64,000 bases of DNA from Nitrospirillum sp034653355 (GCF_034653355.1 NZ_JAYEER010000001.1:1426001-1490000); one strand, 5' to 3'; shown: positions 36,293 to 44,901, counted from the stretch's first letter. The notes: generated from the sequence alone by a model not told the origin. Made by a program: numbers and translations.

Positions 36293-37036
36293 ATGCCGCT
36301 TCTTTCCAATTGCGCCTTCGCCAATCCGCTGGGCGCCCAGATTCCGGCGGAGCCGGCGCCGACCGCCGCGCCACCCCTGGCCCCCATGCAGGGTGACCAT
36401 GTTTTCGGCGATGTCGTCGGCGTGGTCCGCAACGCCTTGTCCGACATCTTCGGCGGCGGCGCTGTCTGGCCCACCCGCATGGCCAACTACAGCGGCATGC
36501 TGGCCGAGGTGTGGAACGGCCTGTCGTCGATCGACCTCGGCCATGCCAACACCGGGGCCCCCGTTGTCACCCGGACCGGCCTGCCGGAACAGGACCAGCA
36601 CGCCCACATGTTCGGCGGCTACGCCAGCCGGCTGCGCTGGCATCTGGCGGAGGTGGTGTGCGCCGGCCACGCCCATGGCGGGGAGGAACGGCGTATCGGC
36701 GGCGTCACCACCCGTTGGCGCGGGGAGGTGCTGCACGCCCTGGATGACGTGCTACGGCACCTGGTGGACGAAACGGCGCTGCTGGCCTACATCCGTGCCC
36801 CCAACGCCACCCGCCAAGCCGCCCCCGGCATCATCGTCCACCGGGCCATCCCGCTGGACCAGGCCATCACCCTGGCGGGCCAGACCGCCGGCCCGGGCCA
36901 GGCGCAGGTGCAGGCCATCCTCAACCGCTATCAAAGCCTGCCCGGCCTGTTGGACGGTCTGCTGCGCCGTTTCGAGGGGCCGGTGAAACGCCTGGATCCC
37001 AACACCAACGGCTGGACGGTGCTGCCGACATCCTGA
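36293..37036 (+). CDS. Hypothetical protein next to the tail-sheath gene
   Basis: 247 residues, no signal peptide and no recognised domain. The N-terminal 30 residues are alanine/proline-rich (AEPAPTAAPPLAPM). The middle is rich in His and Trp (QDQHAHMFGGYASRLRWHL, GHAHGGEERR), and the C-terminal half looks helical. It is convergent with the tail-sheath gene, whose stop is 30 bp away. An earlier in-frame start at 36236 gives a basic extension and is less likely. Function unknown; a link to the sheath gene is only positional. Confidence 0.65.
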   Translation: MPLLSNCAFANPLGAQIPAEPAPTAAPPLAPMQGDHVFGDVVGVVRNALSDIFGGGAVWPTRMANYSGMLAEVWNGLSSIDLGHANTGAPVVTRTGLPEQDQHAHMFGGYASRLRWHLAEVVCAGHAHGGEERRIGGVTTRWRGEVLHALDDVLRHLVDETALLAYIRAPNATRQAAPGIIVHRAIPLDQAITLAGQTAGPGQAQVQAILNRYQSLPGLLDGLLRRFEGPVKRLDPNTNGWTVLPTS

Positions 37037-37066
37037 TCGTGTTACAGGTCAAGAGGGCGCGACAGG

Positions 37067-38626
37067 TCAGGCGCCCTGCATCATCTGTTTGAACGTCAGC
37101 TCGATGAACTCCGCCGGGTGAACCAGCTGCAAGGTCACGGAAACGATCATGTAGCCGTCCAGGATGTCCTGCGCGGTCATGGTCGATCCCAGCCCGCATC
37201 GGACGCTGAAGGCGTCGCTGGCCTTGTCACCCAACAGGCCGCCCTGGCTCCACAGCTCTGTCAGGAAGTTGGAGATCATGGCCGTGGCGGTGGCCCAGGT
37301 TTGGCCATCATTTGATGCGAAAACAAACTGTTGCAGGGCAATCTTGATGGATTGCTCGATGTAGATCAGGGTACGGCGCACCTGGATGTAGCGATAGTCG
37401 TTGCTGTTGCCGTCCAGGGTGCGGGCGCCCCATACCAGGGTGCCGCGATTGACGAAGGCGCGCAGGATGTTGATGGCGTTGCCGTTCAGCGGGACGTTGT
37501 AATCCCCCTGCTGCGCGTCGTTCAGAAGCACCGTGGGCGCCGTCACGCCGACCGGCGCCATATTGGCGGGTGCGTTCCAAACGCCACGGTTGGTGTCGTT
37601 CGCCGTCCAGATGCCGGCCATGATGCCGCTTGGCTGCGTTACATTCAGCTTCTGCGCCACGATGCCTTCGATCGTGCCCAGCAGGGGCAGGGCCCTCAGC
37701 AGGGCCTGGTTGGTGGCGCTGATCTGGCTGGCACTGGGCGCCGTGGCCGGGGGCGTTTCGGGGAAGGCCGCCGCCAGCTGCGCCTGGACCTCGGCCAGTT
37801 TGGCGCCGGTGTAGAGGGTCGACGCCTCTTGGCCCAACAGACCCCGCACCAGGGTGGCGCTGCCCTGCAGGCAGGTGTAGTCGACGTCACCCGCCGTGAT
37901 GAGGCTGGTCCGCAGCGCCGGGGCGTAGGCGGCGCCATAGCTGAAGGCATCCGAGGCGGGGGCGATGGCGGAGTAGAAGGCGTCGCGCTGGGCGGCCAGG
38001 CCGTCGGCGGTCCAGCTTGCCGGATCGACGGCGCCCGGCAGATCCAGCACGGCCATGCGGTCCTGCAGGGTGGCCGCCTGTGTCAGCATGGCCGTCACCA
38101 CCGCCCCATAATCGGTACCGGATAGCAAGCAGGCGTCCGGCACCACGGTCATGGTCGGCCCCACCTGCGCGTCGGCGGCCTGCAAGCCGGCCAGCAGGGC
38201 GTCCTTGGAAACCCCGCCTTGGCCGTAATCCGCGACCGACACGACGTAGCAATTGCCGCCGCCATTGGCATAGAAGGCCTGGACGGCTAGGTACAGGTTG
38301 AAACGCGGGCCGCTGGGGCTGACGGCGTAGTAAGCGGTTCCCTGGCCATTCGGCGGTGTCGCCTGGAAATCCGCCGTGCCCGCAGTCGTCGGCGCCACCT
38401 GGAACGGCTGGGGATAGGCGCCACCGAAATAGGTGGTGTAGTCCGCGAGAGAGCTGAGCGGCACCGCCTGAAGATGGAGCGGCTTTTGGCTTACCGGGTC
38501 GCTGGCCCGCCCGGTGTAGCCGACGAAGATGGGAACGGCGGTCTGCGCCCCGACGATGCTGGGCGGAAAGGCCGAAAGCTCCGTGATGTAGACGCCGGGC
38601 GTGGCGCGATTGATCGGGTTGGGCAC
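37067..38626 (-). CDS. Contractile tail sheath protein, orphan
   Basis: 519 residues of the phage/contractile-injection-system tail sheath family: N-terminal TPGVYITELSAFPPSIVGAQTAVPIFVGYT, a long variable middle (GGGNCYVVSVADYGQGG), and the conserved C-terminal core WGARTL ... YIQVRRTLIYIEQSI ... HPAEFIELTFKQMM. The start is taken as GTG at 38626 with AGGGGA nine bases upstream; earlier codons lack a site. No tube, baseplate, spike or ATPase gene is present on either side. It could belong to an eCIS-like set elsewhere in the genome, be a phage remnant, or have another role. Confidence 0.9.
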   Translation of the reverse strand: MPNPINRATPGVYITELSAFPPSIVGAQTAVPIFVGYTGRASDPVSQKPLHLQAVPLSSLADYTTYFGGAYPQPFQVAPTTAGTADFQATPPNGQGTAYYAVSPSGPRFNLYLAVQAFYANGGGNCYVVSVADYGQGGVSKDALLAGLQAADAQVGPTMTVVPDACLLSGTDYGAVVTAMLTQAATLQDRMAVLDLPGAVDPASWTADGLAAQRDAFYSAIAPASDAFSYGAAYAPALRTSLITAGDVDYTCLQGSATLVRGLLGQEASTLYTGAKLAEVQAQLAAAFPETPPATAPSASQISATNQALLRALPLLGTIEGIVAQKLNVTQPSGIMAGIWTANDTNRGVWNAPANMAPVGVTAPTVLLNDAQQGDYNVPLNGNAINILRAFVNRGTLVWGARTLDGNSNDYRYIQVRRTLIYIEQSIKIALQQFVFASNDGQTWATATAMISNFLTELWSQGGLLGDKASDAFSVRCGLGSTMTAQDILDGYMIVSVTLQLVHPAEFIELTFKQMMQGA

Positions 38627-38700
38627 GGGCGATGGTCCCCTTGGTGGCGCGTTGCCGGCAGTATGCCCGCCGGCCAACACACGCCCAAGGCGAAATTACT

Positions 38701-39618
38701 TTAGGCCGGCGACACCAGTTCGCGCTTGGCCGTGGCCACCACCCGGCGGCTGAGGTCGGCAAGCTGGTCGGCGGCCAGGCGGCTCACCTGCCAGAACAGG
38801 GGCACGTCCAGGACGGTGCCGGGCGCCAGTTCCACCAGCCGGCCCGCGTCCAGATGGCCGCGCACCAGCTGGGCGGGGTTCATGCCCCAGCCCATCCCAG
38901 ACAGGGCGCCGTCGACGAAACCCTGCGTCGACGGCAGCCAGTGGGTGGGCAAGTGGGTGGGATGCACGACATCGCTGCCCAGCGTCCGCCGAATCCAGTC
39001 ATGCTGCAGCCGGTCCTTCTGGTTGAAGGTCAGCGCCGGCGCCTGGGCCAGCGCATCGGCCGTCACCCCGCCCGGGAAATGGCGCGCCATGAAGTCCGGG
39101 CTGGCCGTGGCGTGATAGCGCAACGCGCCCAGGGCCGTGACGCGGCAGCCTTGTATGGGCTTTTCCAGCGAGGTCACCGCCGCCAGCACCCGGCCGCGCC
39201 GCAGCCAGTCGGCGGTGTGGTCCTGGTCGTCGACAATGATGTTCAGCAGATGGTCGCAGCCTTGGGTGAAGGCGGTGGCCGCCGCCAGGAACCAGGTCCC
39301 CAGGCTGTCGGCGTTGGCGGCGATGGCCAGGGTCACGCGCGGCACTGGTGCCGCCGGGTCGACCAAGCCCGGCAGATGGGCCGTCAGCTCCCGCTCCAGC
39401 AGGCCGACGTGGTCCATGTGGCGGCATAGCCATTCGCCCTTTTCCGTGGCGGTGCAGGGTGTGCCCCGCTCGACCAGCACGGCGCCCAGCCGTTCCTCCA
39501 GCTGCTTCACGCGCTGCGAGACGGCGGAGGGGGTGACGTTCAGCGCGGCGGCGGCCTTCTCGAAGCTGCCGGTCTGCACCACCAGCGCCACGGCGCGCGC
39601 CGCCGCGTAATCGATCAT
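38701..39618 (-). CDS. argP: LysR family regulator ArgP
   Basis: 305 residues: LysR-type helix-turn-helix (GSFEKAAAALNVTPSAVSQRVKQLEERLG) and the co-inducer-binding domain with NADSLGTWFLAA. Sequence and its position divergent from the argO exporter gene identify ArgP, which activates argO when arginine, or lysine analogues, accumulate. The AT-rich 102-bp spacer between the genes (39619-39720) is the expected binding region. Confidence 0.93.
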   Translation of the reverse strand: MIDYAAARAVALVVQTGSFEKAAAALNVTPSAVSQRVKQLEERLGAVLVERGTPCTATEKGEWLCRHMDHVGLLERELTAHLPGLVDPAAPVPRVTLAIAANADSLGTWFLAAATAFTQGCDHLLNIIVDDQDHTADWLRRGRVLAAVTSLEKPIQGCRVTALGALRYHATASPDFMARHFPGGVTADALAQAPALTFNQKDRLQHDWIRRTLGSDVVHPTHLPTHWLPSTQGFVDGALSGMGWGMNPAQLVRGHLDAGRLVELAPGTVLDVPLFWQVSRLAADQLADLSRRVVATAKRELVSPA

Positions 39619-39720
39619 GGCTAAGTTCCGCTAAACTTGGATTAACTGATTTAATTAGCCTAATCCCAGGGCGGCACTTATCACAAGGCCCAGCCACCTC
39701 TGGGATTTCGCCTTACCACC
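39619..39720. promoter_or_regulatory. argP-argO divergent control region
   Basis: 102 bp, strikingly AT-rich for this window (CTAAACTTGGATTAACTG and following). Short dyads AAGTT/AACTT and GATTA/TAATC are visible. ArgP binding and the argO promoter are expected here from the known argP-argO arrangement; exact sites are not resolved. Confidence 0.6.
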
Positions 39721-40332
39721 ATGAACATCTCGGTTTACATCGCGGGCCTGAGCATGGGGCTCAGCCTCATCGTCGCCATCGGCGCGCAGAACGCCTTCCT
39801 GCTGCGCCAAGGTCTGCGCAATGAGCATGTCTTCGCCGTGTGCCTGGCCTGCGCCCTGTCGGATGCCATCCTGATCGGGGTGGGGGTGACGGGCTTCGGC
39901 ACCGCCGCCGCCTGGCTGCCCTGGCTGGACCCCGTCATGCGCTACGCCGGGGCCGCCTTCCTAGCCTGGTACGGGACCAAAAGCCTATGGTCGGCCTGGC
40001 GCTCCACCGGCGCGCTGACCGTGGGGGGCCAGGCGCAGGGACATGGGCTGGGCAAGACCCTGTTGGCCTGCCTGGCCATCACCTGGCTGAACCCGCATGT
40101 CTACCTGGACACGGTGGTCCTGCTGGGCACCATCTCCACCCAATTCGACGGCTTCCAGGCGTCCTTCGTCGCCGGCGCCATCACCGGCTCCTTCCTGTTC
40201 TTCTTTTCGCTGGGCTTCGGCGCCACCAAGCTGCGCCCCATCTTCGCCCGCCCCGCCGCCTGGCGGCTGCTGGAGGCTGTCATCGCCTTGGTCATGTGGG
40301 CGATCGCGTACAAGCTGGTCGTTGGAGCGTAA
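39721..40332 (+). CDS. argO: LysE/ArgO family basic amino acid exporter
   Basis: 203 residues, about six transmembrane helices, family opening GLSMGLSLIVAIGAQNAFLLRQG and the TWLNPHVYLDT motif. It exports arginine or lysine across the inner membrane under ArgP control. The last 13 codons (ALVMWAIAYKLV) recur, slightly altered, about 560 bp downstream at 40839-40878, so the 3' end was duplicated when the following cassette arrived. Confidence 0.93.
   Translation: MNISVYIAGLSMGLSLIVAIGAQNAFLLRQGLRNEHVFAVCLACALSDAILIGVGVTGFGTAAAWLPWLDPVMRYAGAAFLAWYGTKSLWSAWRSTGALTVGGQAQGHGLGKTLLACLAITWLNPHVYLDTVVLLGTISTQFDGFQASFVAGAITGSFLFFFSLGFGATKLRPIFARPAAWRLLEAVIALVMWAIAYKLVVGA
40282..40321 (+). repeat. Direct repeat, left copy (inside the argO 3' end)
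   Basis: 40 bases, identical at 37 positions to 40839-40878. The two copies bound a low-GC segment with one small gene. Confidence 0.8.
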
Positions 40333-40466
40333 GGGCATCTGTCCCGTCGCCCAGATAGATGGCACAATCACTGGCTAATGCGTGTGATCTTGTCATCGCA
40401 TCCATGGTCGTATAAAGTCATAAAATCGCCGAAATGCGAAATTTTATCTCGTTTTAGGAACAAAAA

Positions 40467-40775
40467 ATGAATCTCTTGAAGATATTCCTGGCGACATTGG
40501 TTGTCTTATTTTCAAATAATGCTTTCGCTTACACGGAATGCACTGTCAATGTCGTCCGCATTTGGGTTGGAAGTGGTGACTTATACGTCCATTACGCCCA
40601 GGGGGCAGCTGTTATTCCGTCCAGCAATACCGATAGAGATGCATTGCTGGCTCTGGCCACCACGGCGTTCACCACCGGCCGTTCCATCACCATACGTTTT
40701 CAGGCTGATCGCGTGGACTGCACCTCCGCAGGGGCGCGCTCGGACGTTTGGGGCATTTACCTTAACCCTACCTGA
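40467..40775 (+). CDS. Small secreted protein in a low-GC cassette
   Basis: 102 residues with an N-terminal signal peptide (LLKIFLATLVVLFSNNAFA). The mature part has two cysteines (TECTVNV and VDCTSAG) and the C-terminal pattern TTAFTTGRSITIRF followed by WGIYL. The same pattern (ITSMTTGKPVTLEV then SIYL) is in the small secreted protein at 53479-53820, so they are probably distant relatives. Base composition of the gene and its upstream region is far more AT-rich than the neighbours, suggesting transfer. It lies between the two argO-tail repeats. Function unknown. Confidence 0.75.
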   Translation: MNLLKIFLATLVVLFSNNAFAYTECTVNVVRIWVGSGDLYVHYAQGAAVIPSSNTDRDALLALATTAFTTGRSITIRFQADRVDCTSAGARSDVWGIYLNPT

Positions 40776-40797
40776 TCCGGAACCCTACCTGATCCGG
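40764..40797 (+). repeat. Perfect 17-bp tandem duplication over a stop codon
   Basis: AACCCTACCTGATCCGG occurs twice in direct succession (40764-40780 and 40781-40797). The first copy contains the TGA stop of the small secreted protein gene (40773-40775). Confidence 0.9.
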
Positions 40798-40838
40798 AAA
40801 ACGGCATAAGAGGCCTTTCTCATGTCGCAGGGGGGGTT

Positions 40839-40878
40839 ATCGCCCTGGTCATGTGGGCGATGGCATACAAGCTGGTCG
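40839..40878 (+). repeat. Direct repeat, right copy (detached argO tail)
   Basis: Matches 40282-40321 at 37 of 40 positions and encodes the same peptide, ALVMWAMAYKLV, but without the rest of argO and without an immediate stop. It marks the right edge of the low-GC cassette. Confidence 0.8.
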
Positions 40879-40952
40879 AGGGTGGGGGACGCCAGGCGGG
40901 AACCCTGCCGCAGGGTTCCGGTTGTAGGTCCCACCAGCTGGAGGAGGCCGCC

Positions 40953-41192
40953 TTGCGTATCCTGACCCCGATCGACGTTTGGGAAGCCCCCTCCGTCCGC
41001 CGGACCATCACCACGGTGGACGAGGCGTCCAACTGGCTGATCTACCGCTGGCCGGAGGCGCATCTCAACGATCCGGCCCGCCAGGCGGCCACGGCCGCCT
41101 GCCTGGCCGCCCTGGACGGGTCAGGGGAGGTGGAGGACGCGCGGGCGGCCTTCATCACGGCCGCGGAAACGGCCCACATCCTGGCGGACTGA
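40953..41192 (+). CDS. DUF982 domain protein
   Basis: 79 residues starting at TTG 40953, with GGAGGAGG upstream. The sequence RILTPIDVWEAPSVRRTITT, then LIYRWPEAHLNDPARQAA and ARAAFITAAETAHIL fits DUF982, a small alphaproteobacterial domain of unknown function. An upstream ATG (40851) exists in the same frame but reads through the duplicated argO tail. It is convergent with the peroxiredoxin gene across a strong two-way hairpin. Confidence 0.75.
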   Translation: MRILTPIDVWEAPSVRRTITTVDEASNWLIYRWPEAHLNDPARQAATAACLAALDGSGEVEDARAAFITAAETAHILAD

Positions 41193-41198
41193 CCAGGA

Positions 41199-41241
41199 AT
41201 GGTCCCGGCGGCGCGGGCTGCGCCGTCATGGCCGGGACCAT
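41199..41241. terminator. Bidirectional hairpin between DUF982 and peroxiredoxin genes
   Basis: Perfect 11-bp stem ATGGTCCCGGC (41199-41209) / GCCGGGACCAT (41231-41241) with an inner stem GGCGC/GCGCC (41210-41214, 41220-41224). It lies between convergent stop codons; there is no long T-run on either side. Confidence 0.65.
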
Positions 41242-41258
41242 ATGGCTTGCGGGTCGGT

Positions 41259-41792
41259 TTACTTGGCGCCGTGCAGCGCCTTGACCGCGTCCAGCATCAG
41301 CTGCACGTGCTGGTCGGGGTTGCTGTCCGTGTAGCTGGCGACGATCTTGCCGTTCTGGCCGATGACGTAGGACGTGCGGTTGGAGATGGCGGCATTGCCC
41401 TGGTTCTTGGCGTCGTACTCGGCGGCGATCTTGGCGTCGGGATCGGCGGCCACCATGAACTTGTCTCGGCACTCCACGGAGGAGAACTCGGCCACGCGGT
41501 CGATGTTGCCGGCGGTCACGCCCACCACGGTGGCGCCGTACTGCTTGAAGGTCTCCGTCGCCTCGGCGAATTCGTGGGCCTCCACGGTGCAGCCCTTGGT
41601 GAAGGCGGCGGGGAAGAAGTACAGCACCACCGGCCCCGTCTTCAGCGCGTCGGTCAGCGAGAAGGTCGAAGTCTTGCCGCCCAGGGCGCCCTGGGCGGTG
41701 AAGGCCGGGGCTGCGGCGCCGTTGGGCAGGGCCGCCCAGGCCGGAGCCGTGAACGCCAGCGAGAGGGCGGCGGCGAGAACGATGGTGCGCAT
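41259..41792 (-). CDS. Exported peroxiredoxin
   Basis: 177 residues: signal peptide MRTIVLAAALSLAFTAPAWA, then a thioredoxin-fold AhpC/TSA (BCP-like) domain. The peroxidatic cysteine is in FFPAAFTKGCTVEAHEF; a further cysteine at SVECRDKF might be resolving. It would reduce peroxides in the periplasm. It is alone on the minus strand, with a hairpin after the stop. Confidence 0.9.
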   Translation of the reverse strand: MRTIVLAAALSLAFTAPAWAALPNGAAAPAFTAQGALGGKTSTFSLTDALKTGPVVLYFFPAAFTKGCTVEAHEFAEATETFKQYGATVVGVTAGNIDRVAEFSSVECRDKFMVAADPDAKIAAEYDAKNQGNAAISNRTSYVIGQNGKIVASYTDSNPDQHVQLMLDAVKALHGAK

Positions 41793-41913
41793 ATGATCTC
41801 CACAGAGTTTATCGGGGCGCGTCCGCCCCCGGGTTCGTGGCCAGACCCTACGCCACCCACGGCCGGAACGCGGGGTGGTCTTTTGCCTCAGGTGGGTTAT
41901 CGGGGCATGTCCC

Positions 41914-42945
41914 TCACACGATCCCGGCCAGCCCCCGGGCGGCGGCGACGAAGGCGTCCACGTGCGCCGGGTCGGTGTTCCAGGCTGTCACCAGGCGGAT
42001 GCAGGCGCCGTCCCAGCGGTAGAAATGGAAGCCGGCGGCCTCCAGCCCCGCGATCATCGGTTCGGGCAGGATGGCGAAGACCTCGTTGGCTTGCACCGGA
42101 CTGCGCAGACCGACGCCGGGCAGGACGCCCAGGCCCTGGGCCAGGCGCGTCGCCATCGCGTTGGCATGGGTGGCCAGGCGCAGCCACAGGCCGTCCGTCA
42201 GGTAGGCGTCCAACTGCGCCGACAGGAAGCGCATCTTGGAGAACAGGTGGCCGGCACGCTTGCGGCGGTAGGCGAAGCTGTCGGCCAGGGCCTTGTCGAA
42301 AAAGATCACCGCCTCCGCCGCCAGGGCGCCGTTCTTGGTGGCGCCGAAGGACAGCACGTCCACGCCGGCGCGCCAGGTGATATCGGCGGGCGCACAGGCC
42401 AGGCTGGCCACCGCGTTGGCGAAGCGGGCGCCGTCCATGTGGACGCGCAGCCCGTGGGCCCGCGCCACGTTCGTCAGGGCCATCACCTCATCGGGGGTGT
42501 AGACGGTGCCGGACTCCGTCGCCTGGGTCAGGGTCAGCGCGGCCGGCTGCACATGGTGGACGACGCCGGCGCCACCCTTCTCCAGGGCCGCCGCCAGGGT
42601 GACCGCGTCCAGCTTGCCATGGGGGCCCGCCAATGGAACCAGCTTGGCGCCGCCGGACATCAGCTCCGGCGCGCCGCACTCATCCACCTGCACGTGGGCC
42701 TCGTCATGGCAATAGACGGCGCCGTAGGGCGGGGTCAGCACCGACAGGGCCAGCGCGTTGGCGGCGGTGCCGGTGGCGACGGGGAAAACGGTGACGTCGC
42801 ACTCGAACAGCTCGGCCAGGTCCCGGGTCACCCGCGCCGTCAGCGGGTCGCCGCCGTAGGAGGGCTGGGGTCCCTCATTGGCCGCGGCCAGGGCCGCCAG
42901 GATCTCCGGGGCCGCGCCCACCACATTGTCGCTCATGAAGTTCAT
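41914..42945 (-). CDS. ltaE: Low-specificity L-threonine aldolase
   Basis: 343 residues, fold-type I PLP enzyme that splits L-threonine or allo-threonine to glycine and acetaldehyde. The opening MNFMSDNVVGAAPEI, PVATGTAANALAL (cofactor phosphate region), HMDGARFANA and the Schiff-base lysine in SFGATKNGALAAE are as in LtaE. Monocistronic. The acetaldehyde product could feed the aldehyde dehydrogenase encoded at 29225, but this is only a metabolic inference. Confidence 0.92.
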   Translation of the reverse strand: MNFMSDNVVGAAPEILAALAAANEGPQPSYGGDPLTARVTRDLAELFECDVTVFPVATGTAANALALSVLTPPYGAVYCHDEAHVQVDECGAPELMSGGAKLVPLAGPHGKLDAVTLAAALEKGGAGVVHHVQPAALTLTQATESGTVYTPDEVMALTNVARAHGLRVHMDGARFANAVASLACAPADITWRAGVDVLSFGATKNGALAAEAVIFFDKALADSFAYRRKRAGHLFSKMRFLSAQLDAYLTDGLWLRLATHANAMATRLAQGLGVLPGVGLRSPVQANEVFAILPEPMIAGLEAAGFHFYRWDGACIRLVTAWNTDPAHVDAFVAAARGLAGIV

Positions 42946-43168
42946 GGGGGACCGTCTCGCCTGTTGCTGATGTCGGGTGATGATCGGGGCTGGCGCGCAC
43001 GAAGCGGAAGCAAAAAAGTGTGAAAAAGCCCAATGCCGCCATGCATCGCTGAAATATTGGGCAGTCGCCCCCGGCGTTCATTCCAGCGCCGGCTTCCTGA
43101 CAGGGGCCATTAAATCTCTGTCATGTAGGGCGATTACGCTGGTGGGCGACCGGCCGGTGTGACCGTAA

Positions 43169-43618
43169 TCACGGCGTCCGGGGAACCTGCGGGCGCATCG
43201 TCTGGTTGGGTTCAGGCGCCCCACCTGTGAAAGCCCCAACTGGGGAAGATGGGGTGCCCGATGAAGTGGTTCCAGTAACGACCGCGATCTGGACCTTTCC
43301 GGTACTGGGCTCCAGCAGGACGATCTGCTGGGCACCGCCGGGAAGGGCGACCTGGACGGCCAGGCGGCTGCCCACGCTGGTCATGGCTTCGATGCGGCTG
43401 CCTTCCGGCAGTTTCAGCAGCGGGGCCAGGGCTTCGGGCGGCAGGGCCGAAGTGGTAGTCGTGCCCAGGGTCGCCGTATCAGGACGGCGGCCGAAGGCGC
43501 GGGGGTGGTTCGGGTCGGTGGCACGCCGCCAGACCTCCACCCCGATGAAGGTGAAACCGGCGACGATCAGTACGCCCATGATGACGAGGAAGGTCTTTAT
43601 TGTCCGCACTTGCTTCAA
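43169..43618 (-). CDS. Membrane-anchored protein of the DUF6476 type
   Basis: 149 residues. One N-terminal transmembrane helix (TFLVIMGVLIVAGFTFIGVEV) with a short cytoplasmic head and a periplasmic domain ending in a Pro/Thr/Gly-rich tail. Small proteins of this kind sit next to RluA-family and rpoH genes in many alphaproteobacteria, as here, where it is divergent from the pseudouridine synthase gene with starts about 60 bp apart. Function unknown. Confidence 0.78.
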   Translation of the reverse strand: MKQVRTIKTFLVIMGVLIVAGFTFIGVEVWRRATDPNHPRAFGRRPDTATLGTTTTSALPPEALAPLLKLPEGSRIEAMTSVGSRLAVQVALPGGAQQIVLLEPSTGKVQIAVVTGTTSSGTPSSPVGAFTGGAPEPNQTMRPQVPRTP

Positions 43619-43674
43619 CCATCTGTGCCGCCTCGGGCCAGCCTGCCGACCCTGCCGTCGCGCGTTTCAGCGCC

Positions 43675-44763
43675 ATGGCGGGTGAGGGCGGGGCTGACCG
43701 CCTGGACCTTGGCGCACCGGTGGTGGATGGCGCGGAGGATGAGGAACTGGAGGGCGATGAGGCGGGTTCCGCACTGATCGCCGTCACCATCCCCGACACC
43801 GCGGCCCGCGACCGGTTGGACAAGGCCCTGGCCCAGCTGGTGCCGGAGGCCGCCGGCCTCACCCGCTCGCGCTTGCAGGCGCTGATCGGGGAGGGGCGCG
43901 TGGCCTTGGGTCAGCCGGGCGGCCAGACCATAGACGACGCCTCCTACCGGGTCAAACCCGGCCAGGTGTTCCAGATTTCCGTGCCGGCACCGGAACCGGC
44001 CACGCCGGTGGCGCAGGACATCCCGCTGACCATCGTTTTCGAAGACGATGACCTGCTGGTGATCGACAAGCCCGCCGGGATGGTGGTGCATCCCGCCGCC
44101 GGCAACCCGGACGGCACGCTGGTGAACGCCCTGCTGTTCCGCTGTGGGGAGCGGCTGTCCGGTATCGGCGGCGTGCGCCGACCGGGCATCGTCCACCGTC
44201 TGGACAAGGATACCAGCGGTTTGATGGTGGTAGCCAAGACCGACCGGGCCCATGCCGGCCTGTCGGCCCAGTTCGCCGACCGCACCCTGTCGCGCACCTA
44301 CCACGCCGTGGTCTGGGGCTCACCGGCGACGGGTGAGGGCGAAATCGAGGGTAACATCGGCCGCCATCCGACGGATCGCAAGCGCATGGCCGTGGTAGGT
44401 AAGGGCGGCAAGCCGGCGCTGACCCGCTGGCGCACGCTGGCCCGCTACGGCCTGCTGGCCGCCCATGTGGAATGCAAGCTGGCCACGGGCCGTACGCACC
44501 AGATCCGGGTGCACATGGCCCAGATCGGTCATCCGCTGGTGGGTGACCCGCTGTACGGCAAGGCCCGCCCCACCGGCGCCCTGGGCGCCCGGCTTAAGGA
44601 GGCGACGCCGGACGCGCAGGCCCAACTTCTCGGTTTTCGTCGCCAAGCGTTGCATGCGAAGGACATCGCCTTCCGTCATCCGGTCAGCGGTGACATGCTG
44701 GCCTTCACCAGCGCCTTACCCGCTGATCTCGCAGGGCTGATCTTTAGTTTAGAACGATTTTAA
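43675..44763 (+). CDS. rluD: RluA/RluD family rRNA pseudouridine synthase
   Basis: 362 residues: N-terminal S4-like RNA-binding domain (RLDKALAQLVPEAAGLTRSRLQALI), then the catalytic domain with the nucleophilic Asp in GIVHRLDKDTSG and the conserved ATGRTHQIRVHMAQIGHPLVGD. It modifies uridines in 23S rRNA. The ATG at 43675 is chosen; a TTG at 43600 is also in frame but would overlap the divergent gene. It lies 138 bp before rpoH in the same direction, a common alphaproteobacterial order. Exact rRNA target is inferred from similarity to RluD. Confidence 0.88.
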   Translation: MAGEGGADRLDLGAPVVDGAEDEELEGDEAGSALIAVTIPDTAARDRLDKALAQLVPEAAGLTRSRLQALIGEGRVALGQPGGQTIDDASYRVKPGQVFQISVPAPEPATPVAQDIPLTIVFEDDDLLVIDKPAGMVVHPAAGNPDGTLVNALLFRCGERLSGIGGVRRPGIVHRLDKDTSGLMVVAKTDRAHAGLSAQFADRTLSRTYHAVVWGSPATGEGEIEGNIGRHPTDRKRMAVVGKGGKPALTRWRTLARYGLLAAHVECKLATGRTHQIRVHMAQIGHPLVGDPLYGKARPTGALGARLKEATPDAQAQLLGFRRQALHAKDIAFRHPVSGDMLAFTSALPADLAGLIFSLERF

Positions 44764-44854
44764 AGTGTGGTCGGATACGAGTCAGAGGCGTATACTGATC
44801 AATGTGTCACCCCAACCCCGTCCGGGGGGCTCCATTTGAGCATCCGGTACGGGG

Positions 44855-44878
44855 GGACCGCCCGATCCCCGGGGGTCC
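44855..44878 (+). promoter_or_regulatory. GC-rich hairpin in the rpoH leader
   Basis: GGACC (44855-44859) with CCCG (44861-44864) pairs with CGGG-GGTCC (44870-44878), nine pairs with one bulged G and a 5-base loop. It ends 23 bases before the rpoH ATG. A role in rpoH translation control is possible, but it does not cover the start codon. Confidence 0.4.
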
Positions 44879-44901
44879 TGAACCGTGAAAGGTTGTTGAC
44901 C

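Noticed and set aside
37067..38626. Prophage
   Set aside because: A single sheath gene without integrase, terminase, capsid or other tail genes in the surrounding 20 kb does not support a prophage call.
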